The notes below the pieces were generated by a model. The model saw only the letters and a list, made by a program, of their open reading frames with translations, was not told the origin of the DNA and did not search any database. A program made the translations under genes and the position numbers. This document shows, piece by piece, positions 1 to 8,243 of a stretch of 64,000 nucleotides of DNA. The number at the start of each line of letters is the position of its first letter. The first letter of the stretch is position 1. Source of the DNA: Comamonas composti DSM 21721 (lineage in GTDB: Bacteria; Pseudomonadota; Gammaproteobacteria; Burkholderiales; Burkholderiaceae_C); contig NZ_AUCQ01000006.1 in the NCBI RefSeq assembly GCF_000429845.1, forward strand, positions 1 through 64,000, given 5' to 3'.

Positions 1-108
1 TCACCCGTTCGCCACTCGTCAGCGTCCGAAGACCTGTTACCGTTCGACTTGCATGTGTAAGGCATGCCGCCAGCGTTCAATCTGAGCCAGGATCAAACTC
101 TATAGTTC
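1..108 (-). rRNA. rrs: 16S ribosomal RNA, 5' end (partial)
   Basis: On the minus strand the sequence reads GAGTTTGATCCTGGCTCAG followed by the conserved start of bacterial 16S rRNA, ending in the GTGGCGAACGGGTGA segment at the window edge. Only about the first 108 nt are present and the rest lies left of the window. The mature 5' end at 108 was placed by analogy with E. coli, where seven bases precede AGAGTTTG; it may be off by a few bases. The helix-6 region with AACAGGTCTTCGGACGCTGACGA is like Comamonadaceae 16S genes. Confidence 0.97.
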
Positions 109-318
109 GATCTTGAAATTTAAAGTCTTTCGACTTTGCTCAAAAATGGAATTGATGAAGATAACTTCAACAATTACTGTTCATGAGCGTTTGATAGTTC
201 CGAAGAACTTGGCTGCTTGCCATCAAACGCCCACGCTTATCGGCTGTATATTTTTAAGGATCCGAGAGCAGAGGCCAAGCCCCTTTTCTCAAGCTCGCTG
301 CAATCAGCGAAGTCTTGT
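109..318 (-). promoter_or_regulatory. rRNA operon leader with hairpins and boxA-like site
   Basis: This is the transcribed leader upstream of 16S on the minus strand. It contains a small hairpin AAAGTC-TTTC-GACTTT (about 122-137), a stem of GCGTTTGAT (187-195) with ATCAAACGC (222-230), and nested GTTC-CGAA-GAAC (197-208). A boxA-like element reading GGATCCTTAAAAA on the minus strand lies at about 250-262. Such elements serve RNase III processing and Nus-dependent antitermination in rRNA operons. The boxA match is degenerate, so that part is tentative. No protein gene is supported here. Confidence 0.6.
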
Positions 319-498
319 AGTGTAGCACGTTTTTTTGATGTTTCGCAATTCGTATTTTCGATATTGCATCCACACCTGAAAGCACCGCTTGCACCAAGCA
401 AGCCTCGCAGTGTATCACGGTTTTTGGCGATCTCACTGAAGTTTTTCCTCACCTCAACAGCGATCAGTGATTGCTGTGAGGTGAGGGGCCGAACTATA
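319..498 (-). promoter_or_regulatory. Tandem rRNA promoter candidates
   Basis: Three minus-strand -10-like hexamers lie upstream of the 16S leader: TACACT at 319-324, TACACT at 409-414 and TATAGT at 493-498. The first has a -35-like TTGCGA at 343-348 with an 18-bp spacer. The other two lack a clear -35. An inverted repeat with CTCACCTCA/TGAGGTGAG arms lies at about 447-485. Multiple tandem promoters are normal for rRNA operons. The assignment rests on sequence appearance only. Confidence 0.4.
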
Positions 499-707
499 GC
501 ATGGGTTTGGGCAAGCCTGCAGCAGTTTTTGCCCTGACTCGAAAAAGTTTCCTCAGACTGCAGACACCTCGCCCGAGGCAGCCTGCAAGAGTGCGACGCA
601 ACACAGAGCCAATGCTGTGACTGGACGGCGCCCGCAATTACAGGAGCAGGATCAAGCTGGCGCTACACCCCATTTCAGCGCTTTCCCTGATGCTGCAAAC
701 CCCAAAT
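499..707. other. Intergenic stretch without recognised gene
   Basis: Between the rRNA promoters and the operator region of the sugar cluster I see no coding region with a plausible start, no tRNA and no strong hairpin. It probably contains upstream elements of the divergent rRNA and sugar promoters. Confidence 0.5.
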
Positions 708-721
708 TGACAACGCTGTCA
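708..721. promoter_or_regulatory. LacI-type operator O1
   Basis: The 14-bp inverted repeat TGACAACGCTGTCA has the TGACA-N4-TGTCA shape with a central CG step that is common among LacI-family operators. A -35-like TTGACA (707-712) overlaps it, so a bound repressor would block the promoter. A second nearly identical site lies 65 bp downstream. The LacI-family gene at the far end of the cluster is the obvious candidate regulator; that pairing is inference. Confidence 0.65.
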
Positions 722-772
722 CACCTATCGGACATTAGCCATCGAACACTGCTTGCTCATTACCTGAAGAAA

Positions 773-786
773 TGACAACGGTGTCA
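773..786. promoter_or_regulatory. LacI-type operator O2
   Basis: TGACAACGGTGTCA matches the upstream site at 13 of 14 positions. The centres are 65 bp apart, about six helical turns, so both sites face the same side of the DNA and could be bridged by one tetramer or by two dimers. It lies about 175 bp before the xylF start, inside the likely untranslated leader. Confidence 0.65.
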
Positions 787-959
787 AACATCTTCAATAA
801 ATCCATGACGGAGACACATCCATGCTTATCTAGAAGCACGTTCATGTCACTGCGCTTTGCATAGGAGAGCCACCACCCTTTGTGACACTCCGTGCATTTA
901 CGCCTTGGACCTGAGGCTGCGGCAACGCCCATGCCACCCACTTTCTTCACCACCACACG

Positions 960-1976
960 ATGCCAGCCATGACTTCTTTCAAACTCTCTTTTTTGACTGC
1001 TGCCGCACTTTTGCTGCTGACCACGACCTCGGTCTATGCCAGCAAGCAAGCGCCGGTGATTGGGTTTTCGATTGACGATCTGCGCGTAGAGCGCTGGACG
1101 CATGATCGCGACTACTTTGTCGAGGCCGCGCAAAAGCTCGGGGCCAGCGTGAATGTGCAGTCGGCCAATGCGAATGAGGCCAAGCAGATTGCTCAGATCG
1201 AGAACCTGATCGCCCAGAACGTCGATGCCTTGGTGATTGTTCCGTTCAACTCCAAGGTGCTGAGCAATGCGATTGCCAGCGCCAAGAAAAAAGGCATACG
1301 CGTGGTGTCGTATGACCGGTTGATTCTGAATGCCGATGTGGATGCCTATATCTCCTTCGACAACGAGAAAATTGGCGAGATGCAGGCCCAGGCCCTGGTC
1401 AATCTCGCGCCCAAGGGAAATTACTTTTTGCTCGGGGGCGCTTCTACCGATAACAACTCCCGCATGTTTCGTGCAGGCCAGATGAAGGTGCTCCAGCCCC
1501 TGGTGGACAAGGGGGACATCAAGATTGTGGGCCAGCAGTGGACGCCGGAATGGGACCCGATGAAGGCCCAGAGCATTGTGGAGAATGCGCTCACCGCAAA
1601 TGGCAACGACATCCAGGGGATCGTGGCCTCAAACGACGGTACCGCAGGCGGCGCCATTCAGGCCTTGAATGGCCAGAAGCTGGCAGGCAAGGTACCGGTT
1701 TCCGGCCAGGATGCCGACTTGGCCGGCGTGCGCCGCGTGGCCGAGGGCACCCAGTCCATGACGGTGTACAAGCCCATCAAGCACATCGCCAGCAGCGCTG
1801 CGGAAATGGCCATCACCCTGGTTAAAGGTGGCACGCCCAAGTTCAACACCAAGCTCAACAACGGCAAGAAAGACGTGGACACCATGCTGCTGACGCCCAC
1901 GCTGCTGACCAAGGACACGTTGGACGTCGTCATCAAGGACGGCTTCTACACGCACCAGCAGATCTTCGGCAAATAA
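960..1976 (+). CDS. xylF: D-xylose-type ABC transporter, periplasmic sugar-binding protein
   Basis: Binds an aldose, probably D-xylose, in the periplasm and delivers it to XylGH. The 338-residue protein begins with a signal peptide (hydrophobic core LTAAALLLLTTTS, likely cleavage near VYA-S). The mature part starts APVIGFSIDDLRVERW, which is typical of XylF, and contains LIAQNVDALVIVP and YISFDNEKIGEMQ of periplasmic-binding-protein type I sugar binders. ATG 960 was used; ATG 969 is an equally good alternative, and neither has a clear Shine-Dalgarno sequence. It is first in a plus-strand operon below two LacI-type operators. Substrate identity is inferred by family resemblance; arabinose or another pentose is possible. 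Confidence 0.9.
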   Translation: MPAMTSFKLSFLTAAALLLLTTTSVYASKQAPVIGFSIDDLRVERWTHDRDYFVEAAQKLGASVNVQSANANEAKQIAQIENLIAQNVDALVIVPFNSKVLSNAIASAKKKGIRVVSYDRLILNADVDAYISFDNEKIGEMQAQALVNLAPKGNYFLLGGASTDNNSRMFRAGQMKVLQPLVDKGDIKIVGQQWTPEWDPMKAQSIVENALTANGNDIQGIVASNDGTAGGAIQALNGQKLAGKVPVSGQDADLAGVRRVAEGTQSMTVYKPIKHIASSAAEMAITLVKGGTPKFNTKLNNGKKDVDTMLLTPTLLTKDTLDVVIKDGFYTHQQIFGK

Positions 1977-1981
1977 ATCCT

Positions 1982-2041
1982 CGGCCAATGAAAGCATGGC
2001 GCGGCCAATGAAAGCATGGCGCGGCCAAGGCATGCGCCATG
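1982..2041 (+). repeat. 20-bp tandem duplication with intercistronic hairpin
   Basis: A 20-bp unit beginning CGGCCAATGAAAGC occurs twice in direct tandem (1982-2021) and partly a third time. The last CATGGCGC (2015-2022) pairs with GCGCCATG (2034-2041) across an 11-nt loop. Stem-loops between the binding-protein gene and the ATPase gene often protect the 3' end of the binding-protein mRNA and so raise its yield; that role is inferred here. Confidence 0.65.
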
Positions 2042-2089
2042 CGCGGCAAGGGCGATTCCAGACCCAACAACCAATCCAAGGAGCACAGC

Positions 2090-3634
2090 ATGCGCAGCGA
2101 CGCCTTGCTGGAAATGCGCAGCATTGTGAAATCATTTTCCGGCGTACGGGCACTGGAAGGCGTGAGCCTGGCTGTGCACCGCGGTGAATGCCTGGGCCTT
2201 TGCGGCGAGAACGGCGCTGGCAAATCCACGCTGATGAAGGTGCTGTCCGGGGTCTACCCCCATGGCAGCTTTGAGGGAGACATTCTCTGGGAAGGTCAGC
2301 CGCTGCGCGCGCACTCGGTACGCGACAGCGAGCAGGCAGGCATTGTCATCATCCACCAGGAACTGATGCTGGTGCAGCAGTTGTCGGTGGCGGAAAACAT
2401 CTTTCTGGGCAACGAGATCACCAGGCCTGGCGGACGCATGGACTATGACGCCATGCATGCCCAGGCCCGGCAACTCCTGGAGCGCCTGCACCTGAGCGAT
2501 GTGGACGTGACCGCGCCCGTAATGCACTACGGCAGCGGCCAGCAGCAGTTGTTCGAGATTGCCAAGGCGCTGGCCAAGAATGCGCGCCTGCTGATTCTGG
2601 ATGAGCCCACCTCTTCGCTGTCGGCCCAGGAAATTGCGGTGCTGCTCTCCATCATCGAAGACCTCAAGCGCAGCGGCGTCGCCTGCATCTACATCTCGCA
2701 CAAGCTCGACGAAGTGAAGCAGGTGTGCACCAGCATCGCTGTTCTGCGTGACGGCCGGCACATAGGCACGCGCCCCACCACCGAGATGCGTGTGGACGAC
2801 ATCATTACCATGATGGTCGGCCGTGAGATGCATGCTCTATTCCCGCCAGTGCAAAGCCAGGTGGGTGAGGTGGTGATGGAGGCCAGCGGCATCACCTGCT
2901 GGGACACCAACAACCCCCTTCGCAAGCGAGTGGACAACATGGGGTTTGCCGTGCGCCGTGGCGAGATTCTGGGTGTTGCCGGCCTCGTGGGTGCAGGCCG
3001 CACCGAGATGGTGAGCGCACTGTTTGGCGCCTACCCGGGCCGCAGCACCGCACAGATCACACTGGGTGGCCAGCCCGTGCGGATCAGCACCCCAGCCCAG
3101 GCCATTGCCTGCGGCCTGGGCCTGGTGCCCGAAGACCGCAAGCGCCACGGCATCGTGCCGCTGCTGGGGGTAGGTGCCAACATCACGCTGGCCACGCTCG
3201 CGCAGCATGCGCGTGGCCAGCACATCGACCAAGACGCCGAGCAGGCCGTTGTGCAGCGCGAGATCCAGCGCCTGCATATCAAGACCGCCAGCCCGTCCCT
3301 GCAGATTGCCTCGCTGTCGGGCGGCAACCAGCAGAAAGCGGTGCTCACCAAGATGGTGCTGACCATGCCCAAGGTCTTGATCCTTGACGAGCCCACACGC
3401 GGCGTGGACGTGGGCTCCAAATACGACATCTACCAGATGATTGCCGACCTGGCCGCGGCCGGCGTGGCGATTGTGCTGGTGTCGTCCGAGATGCCGGAGA
3501 TTCTGGGCATGAGCCACCGCGTGCTGGTCATGGGCGAAGGCCAGTTGCGTGGCGACTTCATCAACCAGGGGCTGACCCAGGAGCGCATCCTGGCTGCAGC
3601 CATCAATGCCGAACCCTGCCGCGCTGCGGCCTGA
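2090..3634 (+). CDS. xylG: Xylose-type ABC transporter, duplicated ATP-binding protein
   Basis: Powers sugar import at the inner membrane. The 514-residue protein has two tandem ATPase domains, as in XylG/MglA/RbsA. The first has Walker [10 protein letters not shown], a signature YGSGQQQL and Walker [12 protein letters not shown]. The second has a degenerate Walker A (GLVGAGRTE), signature LSGGNQQK and Walker [12 protein letters not shown]. Start ATG 2090 is preceded by AAGGAG at 2078-2083, six bases away; an in-frame ATG at 2039 is rejected because it lacks a ribosome site. The permease gene follows four bases after the stop, indicating one operon. Confidence 0.93.
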   Translation: MRSDALLEMRSIVKSFSGVRALEGVSLAVHRGECLGLCGENGAGKSTLMKVLSGVYPHGSFEGDILWEGQPLRAHSVRDSEQAGIVIIHQELMLVQQLSVAENIFLGNEITRPGGRMDYDAMHAQARQLLERLHLSDVDVTAPVMHYGSGQQQLFEIAKALAKNARLLILDEPTSSLSAQEIAVLLSIIEDLKRSGVACIYISHKLDEVKQVCTSIAVLRDGRHIGTRPTTEMRVDDIITMMVGREMHALFPPVQSQVGEVVMEASGITCWDTNNPLRKRVDNMGFAVRRGEILGVAGLVGAGRTEMVSALFGAYPGRSTAQITLGGQPVRISTPAQAIACGLGLVPEDRKRHGIVPLLGVGANITLATLAQHARGQHIDQDAEQAVVQREIQRLHIKTASPSLQIASLSGGNQQKAVLTKMVLTMPKVLILDEPTRGVDVGSKYDIYQMIADLAAAGVAIVLVSSEMPEILGMSHRVLVMGEGQLRGDFINQGLTQERILAAAINAEPCRAAA

Positions 3635-3638
3635 CACC

Positions 3639-4847
3639 ATGTCCAACACCTTGAACACATCTTCCATGCCTACGCACCGCAGTGGCGATTCGCGCCCGGA
3701 TGGCCGCAGCATCCAGCTGCTTTTCACACGCTACAAGCTGCTAGCCCTGCTGCTGGCCGTGGCCCTGATCTGGGGCTTTTTCTACTTGCAGACCGGGGGC
3801 ACTTTCCTCACTCCCAACAGCATCTCCAACCTGTTCCTGCAGATGTCGGTCACGGGCATGCTGGCCTGCGGCATGGTGTTCGTCATCATCGCCGGGGAAA
3901 TCGATTTGTCCGTGGGTTCGCTGCTCGGGCTCCTGGGGGGGCTGGCCGCCATCCTCACCGTCAACCTGGGCTGGAGCACCTGGCTGGCCGTGGCCACGGT
4001 ATTGGTCACGGGTGCGGCCATTGGCGTGGTCAACGGCTTGATCATCACCCGGCTGCGCGTGCCTTCGTTCATTGTCGGTCTGGGTGGCATGCTGACTTTC
4101 CGCGGTCTGCTGCAGTGGGGTACCGACAGCGTGACCATTGCCCCGGTTCCTGAGTCGCTGAGCCAGATCGCCCAGAGCTTTGTGCCTGCATGGCTGTCAT
4201 GGTTGCTAGCGGCCGTGATCGTGGTCGCATGTGCAGCGCTGATGCTGCGCCGCCGCTACCTTTACTCGCAAGCCCCACTGCAGCACAGCGCACCCGCAGC
4301 GCAGTGGGTGGATGGCCTCAAGTTGCTGGCGATTGCCGTCTTTGCCTTCGGCTTTGTGGCCGTGCTCAATCAGGCCAACGGCGTGCCGCTGCCGGTCCTG
4401 ATCCTGCTGGTGCTGCTGGCCATCTTCACTTATGTGGCCATGCAGACCGTGTTTGGCCGCCATGTCTACGCCGTGGGCGGCAATGTGGAGGCCACGCGCC
4501 TGTCCGGCGTGAACGTGGACCGCGTCAAGCTGCTGGTGTTTGTGCTGATGGGGCTGATGTGCGCCTTTGCGGGCATTGTCACCACTGCCCGGGCCGCCGC
4601 AGGCTCGCCTTCGGCCGGCGTGAGCGGTGAGCTGGACGCGATCTCGGCCTGCTTTATCGGCGGCACCTCCATGCGCGGAGGCTCGGGCACCGTGTATGGA
4701 GCCTTGATCGGCGCCCTGGTCATGGCCAGCCTGGACAACGGCATGCAACAGATGAATGTGGACAGCTCCTGGCAAATGATCGTCAAGGGCGCAGTGCTGG
4801 TGCTGGCCGTCTGGATCGATGTCGCAACGAGGTCTGAACGTGCTTGA
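3639..4847 (+). CDS. xylH: Xylose-type ABC transporter permease
   Basis: Membrane channel of the sugar importer, of the BPD-transporter-2 family. The ~402-residue protein has an ~30-residue polar N terminus, then many hydrophobic segments beginning LLALLLAVALIWGFFYL. It contains VFVIIAGEIDLSVGSLLGL and GGTSMRGGSGTVYGALIGAL, both typical of ribose/xylose permeases. ATG 3639 directly follows the xylG stop; an upstream ATG at 3606 would overlap xylG by 29 bp. The 3' end overlaps the lactonase gene by 29 bp. Confidence 0.9.
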   Translation: MSNTLNTSSMPTHRSGDSRPDGRSIQLLFTRYKLLALLLAVALIWGFFYLQTGGTFLTPNSISNLFLQMSVTGMLACGMVFVIIAGEIDLSVGSLLGLLGGLAAILTVNLGWSTWLAVATVLVTGAAIGVVNGLIITRLRVPSFIVGLGGMLTFRGLLQWGTDSVTIAPVPESLSQIAQSFVPAWLSWLLAAVIVVACAALMLRRRYLYSQAPLQHSAPAAQWVDGLKLLAIAVFAFGFVAVLNQANGVPLPVLILLVLLAIFTYVAMQTVFGRHVYAVGGNVEATRLSGVNVDRVKLLVFVLMGLMCAFAGIVTTARAAAGSPSAGVSGELDAISACFIGGTSMRGGSGTVYGALIGALVMASLDNGMQQMNVDSSWQMIVKGAVLVLAVWIDVATRSERA

Positions 4848-5931
4848 TTACACACGGTCTTCACACCCCAGCAATTGCCTGCTCGCCGTGGGCACTTATA
4901 CCGAAGCCATGCCCCATGTGCAGGGCAGCGGCCTGGGCATTCATTTGCTGGAATTCGATGCTGCCACCGCCAGCTTTCATGAGCGGCAGGTACTGCGCGA
5001 TGCGCTCACCAACCCCTCCTACCTCTGCGCCACGCCAGGGCGGCTGTACAGCGTGTGCGAAAAAGGCCAGGACGCCGCGCTGTCGGTGTTTGCCATCGCC
5101 CCTGACGGCGCAAGTCTGAAGCCGCTGGGTCGCTATCAAGCACCCGGCGCCGACCCCTGCCATGTGAGCATCAACCCGGCGGCTCAGCAGCTGTATGTAT
5201 CGAACTACAGCTCTGGCGAGCTGATCTGCTACGCGCTCGATAGCAAAGGTCTGCCCGATGGCGCGCCCCAGGTAATTGCACGCCAGGGCGCGGGCCCGCG
5301 CCGCGACAGACAGGACAAGCCCCATGTGCACTGCGCCACACCTTCGCCGGATGGCTCGCGGGTTTACCTGTGCGATCTGGGCACCGATACGCTCGCCTGC
5401 CACCATGTGCTCTCGGACAGGCTGGAGAGCGAGCCACGGCAAAGCCTGCAGTCGCTCCCCGGATCCGGGCCGCGCCATCTGGTGTTGACGGCCAATGGCG
5501 AGCAAGCCCTGGTGGTGGAAGAGCTGTCCAACACCGTGAGCCTCTATGCCCTGGACGAGCCGGCGCAGGCCTTGTGCCGGGTCAGCACGCTGCCGCCCGA
5601 CTGGCAGGGCGTCAACACCGCCTCGGCCCTGCGCCTGCACCCCAACGGGGAGCTGCTGTATGCCGCCAACCGGGGCCATGACAGCATTGCGGCCTATCGC
5701 CTGCACCGCGGTGCGCCCTGGCTGGAGCCGCTGGGTTTTGTCCCCGTGGGCGGCCGCACCCCGCGTGACATGGTGCTGACACCCGACGGTGCTTTCTTGC
5801 TGGTGGCGTCGCAGGACGACCACTTCATCCGCGCCCTGCAACTGGACCTGCAAACCGGTCTGCCGCAAGAACAGGCACAGGGCCAGCCCTTTCGCCTGCA
5901 TTCGCCCGCCTGCCTCTGCCCCCTGCCCTGA
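4819..5931 (+). CDS. Beta-propeller sugar lactonase (YbhE/Pgl-like family)
   Basis: Predicted to hydrolyse an aldonolactone to the aldonic acid in the cytoplasm; the family includes 6-phosphogluconolactonase YbhE. The 370-residue protein has repeated blade motifs: LLAVGTYTE near the start, PCHVSINPAAQQLYVSNY, KPHVHCATPSPDGSRVYLCDLG, GPRHLVLTANGEQALVVEEL, LRLHPNGELLYAANRGHDS and PRDMVLTPDGAFLLVASQ. There is no signal peptide. The gene starts inside the end of xylH and precedes an NAD-dependent sugar dehydrogenase, so it probably opens the lactone that enzyme makes. The exact sugar is not visible from sequence. Confidence 0.82.
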   Translation: MSQRGLNVLDYTRSSHPSNCLLAVGTYTEAMPHVQGSGLGIHLLEFDAATASFHERQVLRDALTNPSYLCATPGRLYSVCEKGQDAALSVFAIAPDGASLKPLGRYQAPGADPCHVSINPAAQQLYVSNYSSGELICYALDSKGLPDGAPQVIARQGAGPRRDRQDKPHVHCATPSPDGSRVYLCDLGTDTLACHHVLSDRLESEPRQSLQSLPGSGPRHLVLTANGEQALVVEELSNTVSLYALDEPAQALCRVSTLPPDWQGVNTASALRLHPNGELLYAANRGHDSIAAYRLHRGAPWLEPLGFVPVGGRTPRDMVLTPDGAFLLVASQDDHFIRALQLDLQTGLPQEQAQGQPFRLHSPACLCPLP

Positions 5932-5947
5932 CCCGAAAGCCTGCACC

Positions 5948-6889
5948 GTGTCTTTTCGCCGCCCACCCGCCCACATTGTTGTCACCGGCGCCACCGGCCA
6001 GATTGGCCGTAAGGCCATTGCCATGCTGGCGCGCCAGCCCTGGTGCAAACGCCTGACCGCCCTGGATGTAGAGACCGATGCCAGCCTGTTCAGCCCCGAT
6101 TTGCACGAGCGCCTGACGCTGGTGACGGCCGACTTGCAGCACGCAGACCCCGCATGGACCGATTGCTTTGCAGATGCAGATGCCGTGCTGCATCTGGCCG
6201 CCAAGCACTCCACGCCCGATGCCAGCTGGGAGGATGCTCTGGCCTCCTACAACATGACGCTGAATGTGCTCACCGCCGCCGCCACCCACGATGTGAGCCG
6301 CCTGGTGTTCTCCTCCTCCAACCATGCCATGGGCGGCTACAAGGATGGGCCGCTGGCCGCCTCCATGGGGCCGGGCAAGCTCACGGCCCACACCAAGCCT
6401 GCGCCCGGCACGCGCTGGTTTGACGGCCAGCGCGAGGTGTATTCGCTGGCCTACGGCACATCCAAAGTCATGGGAGAGCGCCTGTGCCGGGCTTACTCCG
6501 TCATTACCCAGGGCCGGCTGTCCACGGTGGCGGTACGCATAGGCTGGGCCCTGCCGGGCGATAACGACCCCCGCCATATCAGCTACTCCGGGGTGGCCCA
6601 CCAGCATGCGCCTGCCAGTGAAAGGCTGGACGAAGCCAGCGCACGCGCCCTGCAATGGTTTCGCGGCATGTGGCTGTCGAATCAGGATCTGGAGCGCCTC
6701 TTGATCGCTGCGCTGACGGCAGACCCCTCCCGCTGGCCCTGCGGCCATGTCGTCGTCAACGGTGTATCGGCCAACCAGGGCAGCGTATGGGACGTGATCG
6801 CCGGCCGCGACAGCATTGGCTATGCACCCCAGGATGATGTGCAGGCCCATCTGTGCCGACCTGCACTGACTCGCTGCAGCGCAGACTAG
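5948..6889 (+). CDS. NAD-dependent sugar dehydrogenase of the extended SDR family (uronate-dehydrogenase-like)
   Basis: Probably oxidises an aldose or uronate at C1 to a lactone with NAD. The 313-residue protein has the Rossmann motif VTGATGQIG at residues 11-19, VLHLAAKHS, VFSSSNHAMGGY and the catalytic YGTSK (Tyr-x-x-x-Lys). The SSNH and YGTSK context and the late NGVSANQGSVWD segment resemble uronate dehydrogenase (Udh). The start is taken as GTG 5948, 17 bases after the lactonase stop; in-frame upstream sequence lies inside the lactonase gene and does not resemble the family. Its TAG stop shares the palindrome CTAG with the stop of the convergent LacI gene. Galactose- or xylose-type substrates are possible. 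Confidence 0.8.
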   Translation: MSFRRPPAHIVVTGATGQIGRKAIAMLARQPWCKRLTALDVETDASLFSPDLHERLTLVTADLQHADPAWTDCFADADAVLHLAAKHSTPDASWEDALASYNMTLNVLTAAATHDVSRLVFSSSNHAMGGYKDGPLAASMGPGKLTAHTKPAPGTRWFDGQREVYSLAYGTSKVMGERLCRAYSVITQGRLSTVAVRIGWALPGDNDPRHISYSGVAHQHAPASERLDEASARALQWFRGMWLSNQDLERLLIAALTADPSRWPCGHVVVNGVSANQGSVWDVIAGRDSIGYAPQDDVQAHLCRPALTRCSAD

Positions 6890-7920
6890 GTATGGGCCAG
6901 CAGACCCGGCGCACCGGCCGAATCGCGCACCACAATCTCGTAGCCCAGGGTACGCACCCGGGCCTGGGGCTCGCGCGCGGCCAGTTGCTCCACCGCAGCG
7001 TAGGCCATGGCACGAATGGGCTGGCGCAAGGTCGTGAGCCTGGGCCAGGTCTGGCCCGACAGCGGCGTGTCGTCATAGCCCACCACCGACAGGTCCCCGG
7101 GCACGCGCAGGCCTCGCGCATGGGCTGCGTACAGCACGCCGGCGGCCATATCGTCGGTAGCCGCAAAAATCGCGCTCGGGCGCTCGGGCAAGTCCAGCAG
7201 CCGCTGGCCGCACGCCAGCCCGGATTCAAACGAATGCAGGCCTTGCTCGACCAGGCGCTCATCAAAGGCCAGGCCGCTTTCGCTCAAGGCATCGCGGTAG
7301 CCATGCAGACGCTCGCCCACGGCGCCATGGTCCGGGTGGCCGGCCACAAAGCCGATGTGGCGATGGCCCAGGCCCAACAAATACCGCGTCATATCACGTG
7401 CGGCACAGCGATCATCCGTGCCGACCTCCAGGCCTTTGATGCTGGGCGTGCTGGGCGCCAGACGCACATAAGGCATATCGCCCTGATCCAGCAAATCGAT
7501 CAGCACCCGCAGGTCCGACAACGGTGGCGTCAGCAGCAGTCCCGCACAGGCATGCAGCCGCGCCGATCGCACGATGTCGGCCGCCACATCGGGCGCGCGG
7601 TAGTCGCAGGGATGCAGCAGCAAACTGTAGAAGTTCTGCTTGCACGCATCCAGTGCACCATGCTGGATATTGATCAGATAGTTGTCGCTGGGGTTGTCGT
7701 AGACCAGCATCAGCAGGTCGGAGCGCTTGCTGGCCAGCCTGCGAGCGGCTGGATTGGGCTGAAACTTCAGGTCGGCCATGGCGGCCACCACCTTGGCGCG
7801 GGTCTTCTCGCTGATATTGGGCTCGTTGTTGAGTACACGCGACACCGTCTTGATGGACACGCCGGCCTCGGCCGCCACATGCTTGACCGTCACCGCCCTT
7901 TTTTCCCCGCTGCTTGCCAT
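6886..7920 (-). CDS. LacI/GalR-family transcriptional repressor
   Basis: Probably controls the adjacent xylFGH-lactonase-dehydrogenase operon in response to the imported sugar. The 344-residue protein has an N-terminal HTH with TVKHVAAEAGVSIKTVSRVL (residues ~11-30), the hinge motif NPAARRLASKRS, then a periplasmic-binding-like sensor domain with IGFVAGHPDH, FAATDDMAAGVLYAA and LSVVGYDDTPLSGQTWPRLTTLRQP. ATG 7920 is preceded by GAGAG; a GTG at 7953 is a weaker alternative. It is transcribed convergently and ends within the last codons of the dehydrogenase gene. Two TGACA-N4-TGTCA sites before xylF are the likely targets. Confidence 0.9.
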   Translation of the reverse strand: MASSGEKRAVTVKHVAAEAGVSIKTVSRVLNNEPNISEKTRAKVVAAMADLKFQPNPAARRLASKRSDLLMLVYDNPSDNYLINIQHGALDACKQNFYSLLLHPCDYRAPDVAADIVRSARLHACAGLLLTPPLSDLRVLIDLLDQGDMPYVRLAPSTPSIKGLEVGTDDRCAARDMTRYLLGLGHRHIGFVAGHPDHGAVGERLHGYRDALSESGLAFDERLVEQGLHSFESGLACGQRLLDLPERPSAIFAATDDMAAGVLYAAHARGLRVPGDLSVVGYDDTPLSGQTWPRLTTLRQPIRAMAYAAVEQLAAREPQARVRTLGYEIVVRDSAGAPGLLAHT

Positions 7921-8243
7921 GCTTGAGCTCTCGTTGATCCGAATCGACACCAAAGACGACGCACGGCCCCTCCGCCATGCGCGCAGCGCTCCAGTCTACC
8001 GGGCGCTGCACAAAAGAGTTTCAGACAGGCACTATAAAAAAGAGAGCGCCTTGCGCTCACTGCGCCTCAGATCCAATATGAATCTATTTTAAAACGAGGC
8101 ACCCTGCGCGCTAGGCGCTCATTTTTTCATTGACCTCAGCAGTTGGTCCGGCCCCGCAAGTGGAGCGACAGGCTTTGCCGGCAGGCGCAGCAACGCTGCA
8201 GAGAATGGCAGGCTGCCATGAAAGAGGCCGAACCACCGGCAAC
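7921..8243. promoter_or_regulatory. Upstream region of the LacI gene
   Basis: This 323-bp gap holds no plausible gene. On the minus strand a -10-like TATAGT lies at 8031-8036, and just upstream is a perfect inverted repeat GAGCGCCTTGCGCTC (8044-8058) covering the -35 zone, possibly a regulator site. No TGACA-type operator like those before xylF was found, so autoregulation through the same site is not supported. A GC-rich inverted repeat next to a T run lies at about 8109-8127 and may be a terminator remnant. Confidence 0.35.

Noticed and set aside
109-960. tRNA or small protein gene in the rRNA-xylF interval
   Set aside because: No cloverleaf was seen, and the short open frames overlap rRNA leader and operator elements without ribosome sites.
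1982-2041. 20-bp direct repeat as a phage or integrative-element attachment site
   Set aside because: The copies are adjacent, there is no integrase or tRNA, and they lie inside a coherent sugar operon.
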